From Agaribacillus aureus (GTDB lineage Bacteria; Bacteroidota; Bacteroidia; Cytophagales; Cyclobacteriaceae), in contig JAUJEB010000004.1 in assembly GCA_030442055.1 (NCBI GenBank), forward strand, positions 1 through 64,000: a DNA stretch of 64,000 nucleotides, read 5' to 3'. Position 1 is the first letter of the stretch, and each line of letters begins with the position of its first letter. Below are positions 52,553 through 61,684 of the stretch, one piece after another. The position numbers and the translations under genes were made by a program. The notes below the pieces were generated by a model, which ran no database searches, was not told the DNA's origin, and saw only the letters and a program-made list of their open reading frames with translations.

Positions 52553-53906
52553 ATTTTTTCATCTTTCTGTATAATGTAGTTCTGCCAAGCCCCAATTCGG
52601 TTGCCGTCTTTTTCATATTACCACCGTTTTTTTTGATCGCTTCCACGATCGTTCTTTTTTCAATTTCCTCCAGATTAAAGGAAGTGTCGGCTGACGCATA
52701 ATTATTCCGCTGAATTAAAAAATCAGCTTCTGTCAGCTTTTGGTGGTCGCACATAATGACAGCCCGCTCCACCACATGTTGTAACTCTCGCACGTTGCCC
52801 TTCCAGTAAGATCTCTGCAAGGCTTTCATAGCTTGTTCACTTATTTCGAGCACCTCTTTTCGATACTTATTTTTGAAGAAATTGAGATAGTATCTGACAA
52901 TTTCCGGAATATCCTCCGGCCTTTCCCGCAACGGAGGGATTCTTATCTCAATGGTGTTCAGGCGATATAACAGATCTTCCCGAAACTGATTTTTTACCAC
53001 TAAATCATACAACGGCATGTTGGTGGCACAGACCACCCGGATATCGATAGCCTGGACCTTATTGGAACCCAACCTGACAATTTCCCGGTTTTGTAACACA
53101 GTCAATAATTTTGACTGCAAGCTTATTGGAATATTTCCTATTTCATCTAAAAACACGGTGCCGCCATGCGCTAATTCAAACCTTCCGATACGATCTTCCC
53201 GGGCATCAGTAAATGCGCCTTTAACATGCCCAAACATTTCGGATTCAAACAACGAGGCCGATATAGCGCCAACATCCACTTTAATAAATGGCTCGTTATT
53301 TCTGTGAGATTTATGGTGAATTGATTTCGCCACCAGCTCTTTGCCAGTGCCGTTTTCACCAAGTATAAGCACGTTGGCATCCGTATCCGCGATTTTGTTG
53401 ACGGTTGCCGTTATTTCCTGCATGGCCCGGGAGTTTCCAACAACTGGCTGTTGAGTCTCAACGTAGGCCTCGCTGATGAATTTATTTTTGGTTTTAAGTT
53501 CCTTTATTTCATCCTTGGATTGGCTGTGCCTGAAGGCAGCCATCAGGGTTGCCACCAGTTTTTCATTATCCCAGGGTTTCACCACAAAATCCGCAGCGCC
53601 CAATTTCATGGCTTCTACCGCCAATTTTACATCGGCGTAGGCTGTAACCAGTACTACTTCCTGGGCAGGATTCAAAGCTAAAATCTGCTTTAACCATTTA
53701 AATCCTTCTTTTCCACTGGTTTCGCCTGGCGCATAGTTCATGTCCAGCAAAATCACGTGAAAATTGTTGTGGATAATTAAATAATTTAAGTGTTCCGGAT
53801 TACTTTCAGTAACTACCTCCTGAAAATGCTGCTTTAAAACTATTCTCGCTGACTGTAAAACATCTAAATCATCTTCAATCACCAGTATTTTTGCCGGTAG
53901 CTTCAT
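52542..53906 (-). CDS. NtrC-family sigma-54-dependent response regulator
   Basis: A 454-residue protein with receiver, AAA+ and Fis-HTH domains. The receiver has the acidic pair E11-D12-D13, phospho-acceptor Asp55 (VILLDMNYAP) and VKPWDNEK Lys. The AAA+ core has Walker A GENGTGKE (about residue 180), HVKGAFTDAREDRIGRFE (GAFTDA replaces the classical GAFTGA loop, a common form in Bacteroidota), VFLDEIGNIP and RLNTIEIRIPPLRERPEDI. The C-terminal HTH is GNMKKTATELGLGRTTLYRK. It is translated together with the overlapping kinase gene and likely acts on the palindrome and sigma-54-type promoter just upstream, driving the permease genes. Confidence 0.95.
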   Translation of the reverse strand: MKLPAKILVIEDDLDVLQSARIVLKQHFQEVVTESNPEHLNYLIIHNNFHVILLDMNYAPGETSGKEGFKWLKQILALNPAQEVVLVTAYADVKLAVEAMKLGAADFVVKPWDNEKLVATLMAAFRHSQSKDEIKELKTKNKFISEAYVETQQPVVGNSRAMQEITATVNKIADTDANVLILGENGTGKELVAKSIHHKSHRNNEPFIKVDVGAISASLFESEMFGHVKGAFTDAREDRIGRFELAHGGTVFLDEIGNIPISLQSKLLTVLQNREIVRLGSNKVQAIDIRVVCATNMPLYDLVVKNQFREDLLYRLNTIEIRIPPLRERPEDIPEIVRYYLNFFKNKYRKEVLEISEQAMKALQRSYWKGNVRELQHVVERAVIMCDHQKLTEADFLIQRNNYASADTSFNLEEIEKRTIVEAIKKNGGNMKKTATELGLGRTTLYRKMKKYGL

Positions 53907-53955
53907 AACTTTAGAATATTAAAAACAATAACTTGTGTTCCATATATAAACACAG

Positions 53956-53978
53956 ATATGTTTCAGAATGAAACATAT
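53956..53978. promoter_or_regulatory. perfect palindrome, candidate NtrC-type binding site
   Basis: ATATGTTTC (53956-53964) and GAAACATAT (53970-53978) are perfect inverted arms around AGAAT. The site lies 50 bp before the NtrC-like gene and 60 bp upstream of the candidate -24 box for the divergent permease gene. Position and symmetry suit a sigma-54 activator's upstream activating sequence. Confidence 0.6.
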
Positions 53979-54038
53979 AAATATATTCATAATTTTATTA
54001 AAACCTCAAATAATTGATTATCAGATATTTACATTTAA

Positions 54039-54054
54039 TGGCATATGATTTGGC
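54039..54054 (+). promoter_or_regulatory. candidate sigma-54 (-24/-12) promoter
   Basis: TGGCATATGATTTGGC matches the -24 TGGCA element exactly. At the -12 position it reads TTTGG where TTTGC is expected, one mismatch, at normal spacing. It lies 30 bp before the first permease ATG. A dedicated NtrC-like activator is encoded divergently. Confidence 0.55.
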
Positions 54055-54083
54055 TTTATTAGCAAAACGAAAGCTATGACCTC

Positions 54084-56465
54084 ATGATCAAAAACTACTT
54101 TATAGCGGCCTATCGAAACCTCCTCAGGAAAAAATTATACAGTCTTATCAACCTGACAGGACTGACACTCGGCATCACTTGCTGTCTTTTAATTTTTTTA
54201 TACGTTCAGAATGAATATAACTACGACAGGTTTCACGCTGACGGGGACCGGGTTTTCAGGGTCATCAGAAAATCAAATGACGATAAGGGTGCCTATAAAA
54301 TTGGGATAACCAGCGCGCCTTTTGCCCCTGCCCTGGCGAATGATTTTGAAAATATCATTGTTAACACCACACGGATACTCGCCACTGAAGGATTGATTAC
54401 CAGTGAGGGTGTATCTTTTATGGAAGAAAAGATATCATTGGCTGATCCTACCTTTTTTGACGTGTTCTCTTTTCCGCTGGTCTCCGGAGACCCAAAAACT
54501 GCCTTGAATGGGGACAAAAGTGTAGTTATCAGCCAAAAAATGGCTAAAAAATACTTTGGCAATCAGAATCCCATTGACAAGATAATAGTGCTGGACCAGG
54601 AATTTGAACTTAAAGTTACGGGTGTTTTGGATCAGTTTCCGGGTAACTCCCATCTTCAGTTTGATTTTTTGGTATCAATGGCTATTGTTGAAAACAAGTC
54701 CTGGTTTTCTGACTGGTGGAGCAATAATTTATACACCTATGTGAAATTGAAAGATCCCGGAGACCGCCACCTGATAGATAGCAGGCTGGGAGAATTTATG
54801 GAAAAATATTTTGGCGATCATTTTGAAAATACCGGTACCAGAATGGATTTACTCCTGGAGCCGCTATCCGAAATCTATTTTAACAACCAAACTCAATATG
54901 ACGAAGTAGCCCATGGCGATAAATCCAGAACCACCGTGTTCATCCTCATCGCCATATTCATACTGGCGATTGCCTGTATCAATTTTCTGAATCTTGCTAC
55001 CGCCACAGCTGCCAGCCGGGCTAAAGAGGTGGGGATAAGAAAGACTTCCGGCGCGGGAAGAAAGGATTTAATTGTGCAGTTTTTGATCGAGTCCTTCATT
55101 TTTTCATTTGTCGCTACCATCCTCGCCTTTTTTCTGGCAGAAATCGGGTTTTCTTTGTTTAATCAGTTCATCGGAAAAGAAATAATCATTGTATTTAATA
55201 AACTCACCTACTTATTACTGGCGTTTACTTTTGTTTTTACCATAAGCATTTTATCCGGCCTGTACCCTGCATTGGTATTATCTTCATTTCAGCCATCGCA
55301 AATTATGAGGCAAAATTTATTCACCACTAATAAAGGCGGGACGCTTAGAAAATTTCTAGTGGTTTTTCAATTTTCCGTTTCCTTGATTTTAATGCTGGCG
55401 ACGATTGTCGTCATCGTCCAATTGGATTATGTAAGGAATAAGGAATTGGGATTTAACAAGGATAATATAGTGCTGCTGCCTTTTATGGAGGGTGCGCAAT
55501 ATGAGAAAAGAGAACAAATCAAAAAACAACTTTTATCCTTAACCTCTGTTAAACATATCACTTTTATTTCCGGTGAGCCGGGAGGTTTTCACGACAATCA
55601 TTCTTTTGCACTTCCCGGAGAAGAGCGAAAAAACATTAAAATGCGCACTGTTTTCACCGACCACGATTTTCAGCATGTTTTTGACATCCCGCTGGTAAAA
55701 GGAAGGACATTCTCCGAAGAATTCCGTACTGATGCAGGTGAGGCGATAATCATCAACGAAGAGGCTGTTAAGTATCTCGGCTGGCAACAGGAAGAGGTGT
55801 TGGGGAAATACATACAAAATAATTTCACAGACACTATTCCAAGAAAAGTAATTGGCGTGATCAAAAACTACCACTTTGCCTCATTAAAACGCAAAATCGA
55901 CCCGTTGGTAATTACAATAGGTTCCAACCTGGCTAAAATGGCTGTTAAAATAGATGGCAAAAACACGATGCCTGCCATAAAAGAGATAGAAAAGATTTGG
56001 AGCAGTTTTGCGATAGGTTATCCGGTTGTTTATCATTTTATGGACGAACAGTTTGATAATCTGTACCGTGCGGAAAAAAAGCAAAAGGCGTTATTCACCA
56101 TTTTCACCGGCATCGCTATATTGATTGCTTGTATGGGATTGTTTGGACTTACCACCTATTCGGTGGAAAGAAGGATCAAGGAAATCGGGATCCGTAAAAT
56201 TCTCGGAGCCAGGGTAGCGACAATTTTTATCTTATTGTCAAAGGACCTGCTAAAATTGGTGGTTATCGCCTGCCTCATAGCACTTCCGGCCGCCTGGTGG
56301 TTTGTGGAACGCTGGCTCGATAATTTTGCCTACAGGATCAATATTGAGTTTTGGATGATATTATTGGCGATCCTTACCGCGGTGATCATTGCGTTTCTTA
56401 CCGTATGCTATCATGGTCTAAAAGCCAGCTACACCAACCCGGTAAATGCACTTAGAACCGAATAA
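54084..56465 (+). CDS. FtsX/MacB-type ABC transporter permease
   Basis: A 793-residue permease with the duplicated MacB layout: an N-terminal transmembrane helix (about 18-41) followed by a periplasmic MacB_PCD domain (ANDFENIIVNTTRILATEG, VVISQKMAKKYFGNQNPIDK), an FtsX helix block (about 280-415), a second single helix (about 425-448), a second periplasmic domain, and a C-terminal FtsX block (FTGIAILIACMGLFGLTTYS, RRIKEIGIRKILGARVATIF). Such eight-TM permeases are typical of Bacteroidota and need a LolD/MacB-type ATPase, which is not in this window. The gene sits behind a candidate sigma-54 promoter; the next permease starts 11 bp downstream. Confidence 0.95.
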   Translation: MIKNYFIAAYRNLLRKKLYSLINLTGLTLGITCCLLIFLYVQNEYNYDRFHADGDRVFRVIRKSNDDKGAYKIGITSAPFAPALANDFENIIVNTTRILATEGLITSEGVSFMEEKISLADPTFFDVFSFPLVSGDPKTALNGDKSVVISQKMAKKYFGNQNPIDKIIVLDQEFELKVTGVLDQFPGNSHLQFDFLVSMAIVENKSWFSDWWSNNLYTYVKLKDPGDRHLIDSRLGEFMEKYFGDHFENTGTRMDLLLEPLSEIYFNNQTQYDEVAHGDKSRTTVFILIAIFILAIACINFLNLATATAASRAKEVGIRKTSGAGRKDLIVQFLIESFIFSFVATILAFFLAEIGFSLFNQFIGKEIIIVFNKLTYLLLAFTFVFTISILSGLYPALVLSSFQPSQIMRQNLFTTNKGGTLRKFLVVFQFSVSLILMLATIVVIVQLDYVRNKELGFNKDNIVLLPFMEGAQYEKREQIKKQLLSLTSVKHITFISGEPGGFHDNHSFALPGEERKNIKMRTVFTDHDFQHVFDIPLVKGRTFSEEFRTDAGEAIIINEEAVKYLGWQQEEVLGKYIQNNFTDTIPRKVIGVIKNYHFASLKRKIDPLVITIGSNLAKMAVKIDGKNTMPAIKEIEKIWSSFAIGYPVVYHFMDEQFDNLYRAEKKQKALFTIFTGIAILIACMGLFGLTTYSVERRIKEIGIRKILGARVATIFILLSKDLLKLVVIACLIALPAAWWFVERWLDNFAYRINIEFWMILLAILTAVIIAFLTVCYHGLKASYTNPVNALRTE

Positions 56466-56476
56466 CCCCAAACAAA

Positions 56477-58897
56477 ATGATACAGAACAACATTAAAATT
56501 GCGTGGCGGAATATTTCAAAAAACCCGGTTACCGCTGCTATTAATATATTAGGGCTCTCCCTGGGTTTTGCATCCGTCGTACTCATCCTTCTATTCATCA
56601 GGGATGAATTAAGTTACGATCAGTTTCATCAACACAAAGATGATATTTACAGGATCTCCTGGTTTTCAGAAAACCCACAAACCAGGACACCCCATCCCAT
56701 GGCGCAGGGGTTGGTACGGGACTTCCCGGAAGTGGAAAGCGCCGTGTCTATTACACCGATCTGGGGACCGGGATTAACCCGTCGCATTTTTTCAATTGCC
56801 AACCCTCAAAATGCGTTGAAATATGATGAGAAGGCGATTTTGGGAGTCGACAGCACTTTTTTTGATGTTTTCTCCTTTAACCTGCTTAAAGGAAACCCTA
56901 AAAAAGTGCTTAGAAATGTCGGGGGTATTTTGATATCTGATCAAATGGCAAAAAAATATTTCAGGGATGAAGACCCTTTAGGTAAGCAACTGTCAATTAA
57001 TGACAACCAATTCCTCGCCCAGGTGGAGGGTGTTTTTGAAAAAGTACCTGAAAATTCACATTTCCATTTTGATTTTTTAGTCTCTTATGTCACACTGAAA
57101 TCCATAGAAGATGAAAATAGCCAGTTTCATACCTGGCACGACTTTGGGCATTTTAATTATATCAAGTTACATCCTAAAACCAGCCCGCTGGCCTTGGAAA
57201 ACAAATTAATGGCATGGGCAGCACAGTTTGTAGGTTGGGACCGGGATGACTTGGAAAGGTTAAGCAAGGCGCAGGAAGGGTTTAAACTACAACCCCTCAC
57301 CGATATCCATCTAAAATCTAATATAAGATGGGAGCTGGAAGCTAATGGACATATGGGTTATGTGTACATTATGAGCATTGCCGCTATTTTTATCCTGGTA
57401 ATGGCTTGTGTCAATTTCATGAATTTAAGCCTGGGAAAATCGCTGGACCGCGTAAAGGAAATCGGGATTAGAAAAGCCAGCGGTGCCTCTAAAACCGAGC
57501 TAATCAGGCAATTTCTGGTTGAGTCCATGCTGATATCTGTTATCTCTTTGGTAATAGCCGGTCTGATGCTGGAAGTGGGTTCTAGCTGGCTCAGTGGTCT
57601 ATTCGGAAAACAGCTTAGCTTAAATTACCTAGAACAACCCGATCTCGTCATTTACTTCCTGGCCATATTTATATTTACAGGCCTTGTGCCTGGTCTTTAT
57701 CCGGCTATATACCTTTCATCTCTCTCTTTGTCTGGTATTTTGCGGGGAAAATTTGGATCCGGTCCCAGGGGGCAAACCATCATTAAATTTTTGGTCGTAT
57801 TCCAATTTACGCTTGCTTTAATGTTAATTTCAGGAAGTATCATCATTTTCAGCCAGCTACAATTCTTTCAGGATAAACCTCTCGGATTTCAAAAAGAGCA
57901 CTTATTGGTAATTCCTGTAAAATCGGATGAAATAAGGAACAAGTTTTTAACGCTAAAAGGCGAATTAAAGAACATAGATGGCGTAAAAAACGTTGCCGGA
58001 TGTTCTAACGTTCCCGGCAAACAGTATAACCAGCATGCTGCCTTTTTAAACGAAGACCCACAAAACAGGATTGATATCAGCGATTGGCTGGTTGATGTCG
58101 ATATCATTGACGCCCTAAAATTGCAGATTATTGCCGGTAGGGGTTTTTCGTTGGATTTTGCCACGGATTCTATGGCTTCTTTCGTGATTAATCAAAAGGC
58201 GGTGGAAAGCTTTGGGCTGGAAAATCCCGTAGGGACGCCCATTACCTGGGAGCTGGACGAGAAATACATTGAAGGTAAAATAATCGGGATAGTACAAGAC
58301 TTTCATTTTCAGTCGCTTCACGAACCGGTCAGGCCCATATTAATGACCATTCGTCAAGACTTCAATCATGCCATTGTCAACATCGGCCATAAAAATGTAA
58401 CGGAAATCATCAGTAAAATCGAAGATGTGTGGACAAGCTTTGATCATCAACACGAATTTGAGTATACATTTTTTGATGAAACCATCGATCAGCAATACCG
58501 CGCTGAAAATAACCTGGGAAAAGCTGTTAACGGTTTCGCCGTGTTGGCGGTTATGCTGGCATGTCTGGGGTTATTAGGTATTGCAAAATTGAGCTTTGCA
58601 AAAAAAATCAAGCAAATAGGCATCAGAAAGGTGATGGGTGCGCAGCCGCTGGGGCTGATTGTATTGTTGATCAGGGATTATTCAAAACTGGTCATTATAG
58701 CCATTTTTACAGGCATCCCACTCTGCTGGCTGGTGATGAAAAACTGGCTTCAGAATTTTGAATATCGCGTGGCCATTAATCCCATCACCTTTCTGGTCAC
58801 CGGGGCCTTCCTGCTATTGGTGACCTGGCTGACACTGGGCTATTTAACCTATAAGACGGCAAAAGTCAATCCGGCGGATACGCTAAAGGATGAATAA
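56477..58897 (+). CDS. FtsX/MacB-type ABC transporter permease
   Basis: An 806-residue permease of the same duplicated design as its upstream neighbour: initial helix (INILGLSLGFASVVLILLF, about 24-42), MacB_PCD domain (VGGILISDQMAKKYFRDEDP, about 150-170), first FtsX block with VKEIGIRKASGASKTELIRQF, a second periplasmic domain (ITWELDEKYIEGKIIGIVQ), and C-terminal FtsX block (KIKQIGIRKVMGAQPLGLIV). The two proteins are clearly paralogous, and the 11-bp gap indicates one transcript. It may form a heterodimer with the upstream permease or act with a shared ATPase elsewhere. Exported substrate unknown. Confidence 0.95.
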   Translation: MIQNNIKIAWRNISKNPVTAAINILGLSLGFASVVLILLFIRDELSYDQFHQHKDDIYRISWFSENPQTRTPHPMAQGLVRDFPEVESAVSITPIWGPGLTRRIFSIANPQNALKYDEKAILGVDSTFFDVFSFNLLKGNPKKVLRNVGGILISDQMAKKYFRDEDPLGKQLSINDNQFLAQVEGVFEKVPENSHFHFDFLVSYVTLKSIEDENSQFHTWHDFGHFNYIKLHPKTSPLALENKLMAWAAQFVGWDRDDLERLSKAQEGFKLQPLTDIHLKSNIRWELEANGHMGYVYIMSIAAIFILVMACVNFMNLSLGKSLDRVKEIGIRKASGASKTELIRQFLVESMLISVISLVIAGLMLEVGSSWLSGLFGKQLSLNYLEQPDLVIYFLAIFIFTGLVPGLYPAIYLSSLSLSGILRGKFGSGPRGQTIIKFLVVFQFTLALMLISGSIIIFSQLQFFQDKPLGFQKEHLLVIPVKSDEIRNKFLTLKGELKNIDGVKNVAGCSNVPGKQYNQHAAFLNEDPQNRIDISDWLVDVDIIDALKLQIIAGRGFSLDFATDSMASFVINQKAVESFGLENPVGTPITWELDEKYIEGKIIGIVQDFHFQSLHEPVRPILMTIRQDFNHAIVNIGHKNVTEIISKIEDVWTSFDHQHEFEYTFFDETIDQQYRAENNLGKAVNGFAVLAVMLACLGLLGIAKLSFAKKIKQIGIRKVMGAQPLGLIVLLIRDYSKLVIIAIFTGIPLCWLVMKNWLQNFEYRVAINPITFLVTGAFLLLVTWLTLGYLTYKTAKVNPADTLKDE

Positions 58898-58932
58898 TCA
58901 AAAGAACAACCACCTGTTGTCCGCTTAAAAAA

Positions 58933-58962
58933 GAAAGCGATGAAATTACTTTCATCGCTTTC
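58933..58962. terminator. 13-bp stem-loop after the permease genes
   Basis: GAAAGCGATGAAA (58933-58945) pairs perfectly with TTTCATCGCTTTC (58950-58962) around TTAC. It lies 35 bp past the permease stop. The T-rich tail is on the minus-strand side, while on the plus strand AGATAATA follows; it may still end the permease transcript. Confidence 0.55.
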
Positions 58963-59162
58963 AGATAATATAAAAGTGGGTGGAAGATACGCGCTATCAG
59001 GTTTGTATCTCTTTAATCTAACGCTTTGACTATAGTGAGGCCAAAGGGTTTAAAGCAGTGGGCAGATTTTTTTAAGATTTTTAAAATTCTAAGACATTTT
59101 TGCGGGTGGGCCGGAAAAATTCCGGCAGGTGCTAAATCAGGCAATTTCACCGCCGGACAAAA

Positions 59163-59202
59163 AAAAGGCCTTATCGACCAGGACAGGTTGATAAGGCCTT
59201 TT
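59163..59202 (-). terminator. Rho-independent terminator of the SRPBCC/GyrI gene
   Basis: AAAAGGCCTTATC (59163-59175) pairs perfectly with GATAAGGCCTTTT (59190-59202); on the minus strand a T tract follows. It starts 17 bp past the stop of the minus-strand gene 59219-60223. Confidence 0.85.
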
Positions 59203-59218
59203 CTAACGGAGACAGATA

Positions 59219-60223
59219 TTAGTTAATCGGATAATATATGTGTGTCTCCCATTTGGTGGTGTCAACAGTACTGGGATCGTTGACATACTGCTCCCATGGA
59301 CTTCCATTCAATGTCAGATTATTTGCCTGCATGTAAGCTGTTATTTCATCATGCGAAGCGCCAAGTTTTTCATAATCTCCCAGGTGTATACCTTTGACCA
59401 CTTTCGAGGCATTTATTTGCTGGGCTTCGATTTTGTCGTGCTTCACATCCATCGATTCTGCGGTAGGTATGGCAGGTTCCATCACGATCATATCACTGCC
59501 CATATCATGATATACACAAATAGGCATACCGGCAGGCTGCTTGCCGGCAGCGGCTACATAACCCATTAATTCCCCAAAAGACTGCCCCATCATTTCCTTG
59601 ATGGCATTGGGATCATTCAGGCTAACTTCGGATTTTATGCCTATATAGTAAATAGGCTCCGTTTCTTCCTGTGTAATTTGTATGGAATACTGTGGAAGAG
59701 CTTCGACTACTTCTTTTAATTGCGCCAATCCTTTTTCATAGTACGGCCCTAGCTGCCCGTCCATCATGACGCCAAATATCTTCGCGAGGCCTGAAAAATC
59801 AGAGTCAAAAGACCAGGTAACATTTGTATTTTCACCTTCCGGGTTTAAGGTAAAGCTTGCATGAGCGGTATTGTCAAAACCATCAAACGCTAATTCCGAT
59901 TTAATCAATTGATCGGGAACAGCTTCTACGATAGATTGGGTGCCGCTACCTACATCCTGATGGTCACTTTTCCAGGACATTTTAGAGCCAACACCTGACT
60001 CAGGGCCTTCAAAATTATATACAGTCTCAGGGTCAATGCCTGTCCAGGGAGACCATTCGTTAAATTTCTTCATACTGCTTAGCTGGGAGTATACCAGCGA
60101 AGGCTTAGCATTGATCACTACGGAACGTTCCACGTGTGCTTTTGACGGCAAAACTGCAACGACAATTGCAATAAGCACAATAATGGATAAAAGAATTATT
60201 CCAATGATTTTTAGAGCTTTCAT
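59219..60223 (-). CDS. SRPBCC-domain protein fused to a GyrI-like domain
   Basis: A 334-residue protein with one N-terminal membrane helix (IIGIILLSIIVLIAIVVAVL). Residues about 28-180 are an SRPBCC (polyketide cyclase/START-like) domain: HVERSVVINAKPSLVYSQLS, MKKFNEWSPWTGIDPE, and FDGFDNTAHASFTLNPEG. Residues about 180-334 are a GyrI-like/AraC effector-binding domain: YIGIKSEVSLNDPNAIKEMM, CVYHDMGSDMIVMEPAIP, GIHLGDYEKLGASHDEITAY and PWEQYVNDPSTVDTTKWETH. Both folds bind small hydrophobic ligands. The fusion is common in Bacteroidota and is taken to bind small molecules at the membrane. A strong terminator follows. Confidence 0.85.
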   Translation of the reverse strand: MKALKIIGIILLSIIVLIAIVVAVLPSKAHVERSVVINAKPSLVYSQLSSMKKFNEWSPWTGIDPETVYNFEGPESGVGSKMSWKSDHQDVGSGTQSIVEAVPDQLIKSELAFDGFDNTAHASFTLNPEGENTNVTWSFDSDFSGLAKIFGVMMDGQLGPYYEKGLAQLKEVVEALPQYSIQITQEETEPIYYIGIKSEVSLNDPNAIKEMMGQSFGELMGYVAAAGKQPAGMPICVYHDMGSDMIVMEPAIPTAESMDVKHDKIEAQQINASKVVKGIHLGDYEKLGASHDEITAYMQANNLTLNGSPWEQYVNDPSTVDTTKWETHIYYPIN

Positions 60224-60604
60224 AGGTTTTTTTAGTTTGTTTGGATTAGAAATCGGGAATAATTTAGCAATTTGTTCAAAATAAAGAAATGCAAATATTG
60301 TTTTTTCGCATTATCAATTAATTCAAATTTCAATTTATAACTTATTAAAAACTTGTGAGTTATCAAGATTATCGATTATTTGGAGCCTTTTCAGGAGGAC
60401 GATTTTCTTGCAATACCAGCGTAATAAGCCTCGTTTAAACTAAAAAAAAGCATTTACTTCAATAAAGAACCTTTAAACACCGAAGTACTTTTTGCGATCT
60501 TTTCTGATACATTTTAATTTCCCTGCTTATTACCTTTATAAAACCTTTATGTAGCAGCTCAGCCGATGGTTTGATTATAGGTTCTGAAATTAAAATAATC
60601 GCCA
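60224..60604. other. 381-bp AT-rich divergent region, no gene
   Basis: Separates a minus-strand gene and a plus-strand kinase gene, so it should hold promoters for both. I found no strong TTTG/TAnnTTTG pair, palindrome or repeat. Confidence 0.5.
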
Positions 60605-61654
60605 ATGTGGGTTTACAATTTTTTATCTAAAAGTGGTTTTTTTAACAAATACGTTTACAAAATTATTTTTGTAAGCCTACTTGGGATGGTCACGCCAATA
60701 GTTGGGATCAGCCTTTATTTTCTGTATTTTAATCAAACACATATTGCAATCGCCGATATTTTTTTTCTGGTGTTGGCCTTTACCCTGCTTGGTATTATCT
60801 TTAATGTTTGGTTATTAAACCAGCTGAGTTATCCCATCACACTGGCGCAGCGGGAATTAACCAAATACAACACAACCAATGAAATTCCTGATCTGCCTAC
60901 CCACTTTCGCGATGAAGTCGGATTAATATTAAGAGATATAAAAAAGAGAGCAAAGTCTACCAGCAGGCTGATTACCGAAAAAAACGATTTTACAGCCATG
61001 CTTTCCCATGACTTGAGAAGCCCCATGGTTTCTATCATCGGTTTGCTGAAGCTCATCCGGGAGGAGCCTGAAAGCGCGCAGGCAAAATATTTTTGCAACA
61101 AGGCGGAGGAGTTTGGATACCATCAGCTAAAGCTAATGGAGTCGGTATTATCCTTGCTCAATGAAGAGAGTCAAAACCGTAAAACACCTAAAAAGGTCTC
61201 CATAAATCTTTCAAAATTCCTGGCACAGTCGTTAAGTCAATTTGAATTGACACTAAAAAACAAGCAGTTGGAAATCAGTCAAAATGTTCCACCGCACCTG
61301 GAGGTAAAGGTTGAACCCTACTCTTTTTCCCAGGTTATCACCAATTTGTTACATAACGCTATCAAGTTCTCCAAGAAAGGAGACAATATATTTGTGAATG
61401 CCAGCAACGGTGGAGACACCGTTAAAATAAGTGTGCGAGACCAGGGGATCGGATTTTCGCTGGATAACACGGCAGTGCTTTTTGAACGGTTTACCCCTGA
61501 AAGAAAAAGAGGTACGCAAGGGGAGCCCACCAATGGCCTTGGCTTGTACCTAACAAAAAAAATAGTCGAGAAACACGATGGCAGCATCCACGCTGAAAGT
61601 CCCGGATATAATAAAGGTGCCACCTTTAAGATTCAGATTCCCTCTGATAATTAG
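60605..61654 (+). CDS. orphan membrane sensor histidine kinase
   Basis: A 349-residue kinase with two N-terminal transmembrane helices close together (about 18-40, KIIFVSLLGMVTPIVGISLY, and 49-72, DIFFLVLAFTLLGIIFNVWL), a HAMP-like linker with LPTHFRDEVGLILRDIKK, then HisKA (LSHDLRSPMVSIIGLL, His135) and HATPase_c (N-box LLHNAIKFSKKGD, G1 SVRDQGIGFS, G2 NGLGLYLTKKIVEKHDGS). Starts at the ATG at 60605. No response regulator is adjacent, so the partner is elsewhere. The short outer loop argues for sensing within the membrane or cytoplasm. Confidence 0.92.
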   Translation: MWVYNFLSKSGFFNKYVYKIIFVSLLGMVTPIVGISLYFLYFNQTHIAIADIFFLVLAFTLLGIIFNVWLLNQLSYPITLAQRELTKYNTTNEIPDLPTHFRDEVGLILRDIKKRAKSTSRLITEKNDFTAMLSHDLRSPMVSIIGLLKLIREEPESAQAKYFCNKAEEFGYHQLKLMESVLSLLNEESQNRKTPKKVSINLSKFLAQSLSQFELTLKNKQLEISQNVPPHLEVKVEPYSFSQVITNLLHNAIKFSKKGDNIFVNASNGGDTVKISVRDQGIGFSLDNTAVLFERFTPERKRGTQGEPTNGLGLYLTKKIVEKHDGSIHAESPGYNKGATFKIQIPSDN

Positions 61655-61684
61655 ATTTTACAACTCCGGGATACGTTGACATTT

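Larger units (their letters stand above)
58898..59218. other. 321-bp convergent intergenic region with two hairpins
   Basis: No gene is supported. It holds the strong hairpin 58933-58962 soon after the permease stop, the strong minus-strand terminator 59163-59202, and a small GCCGGAA-AAA-TTCCGGC hairpin at 59110-59126 without T tract. Confidence 0.55.
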
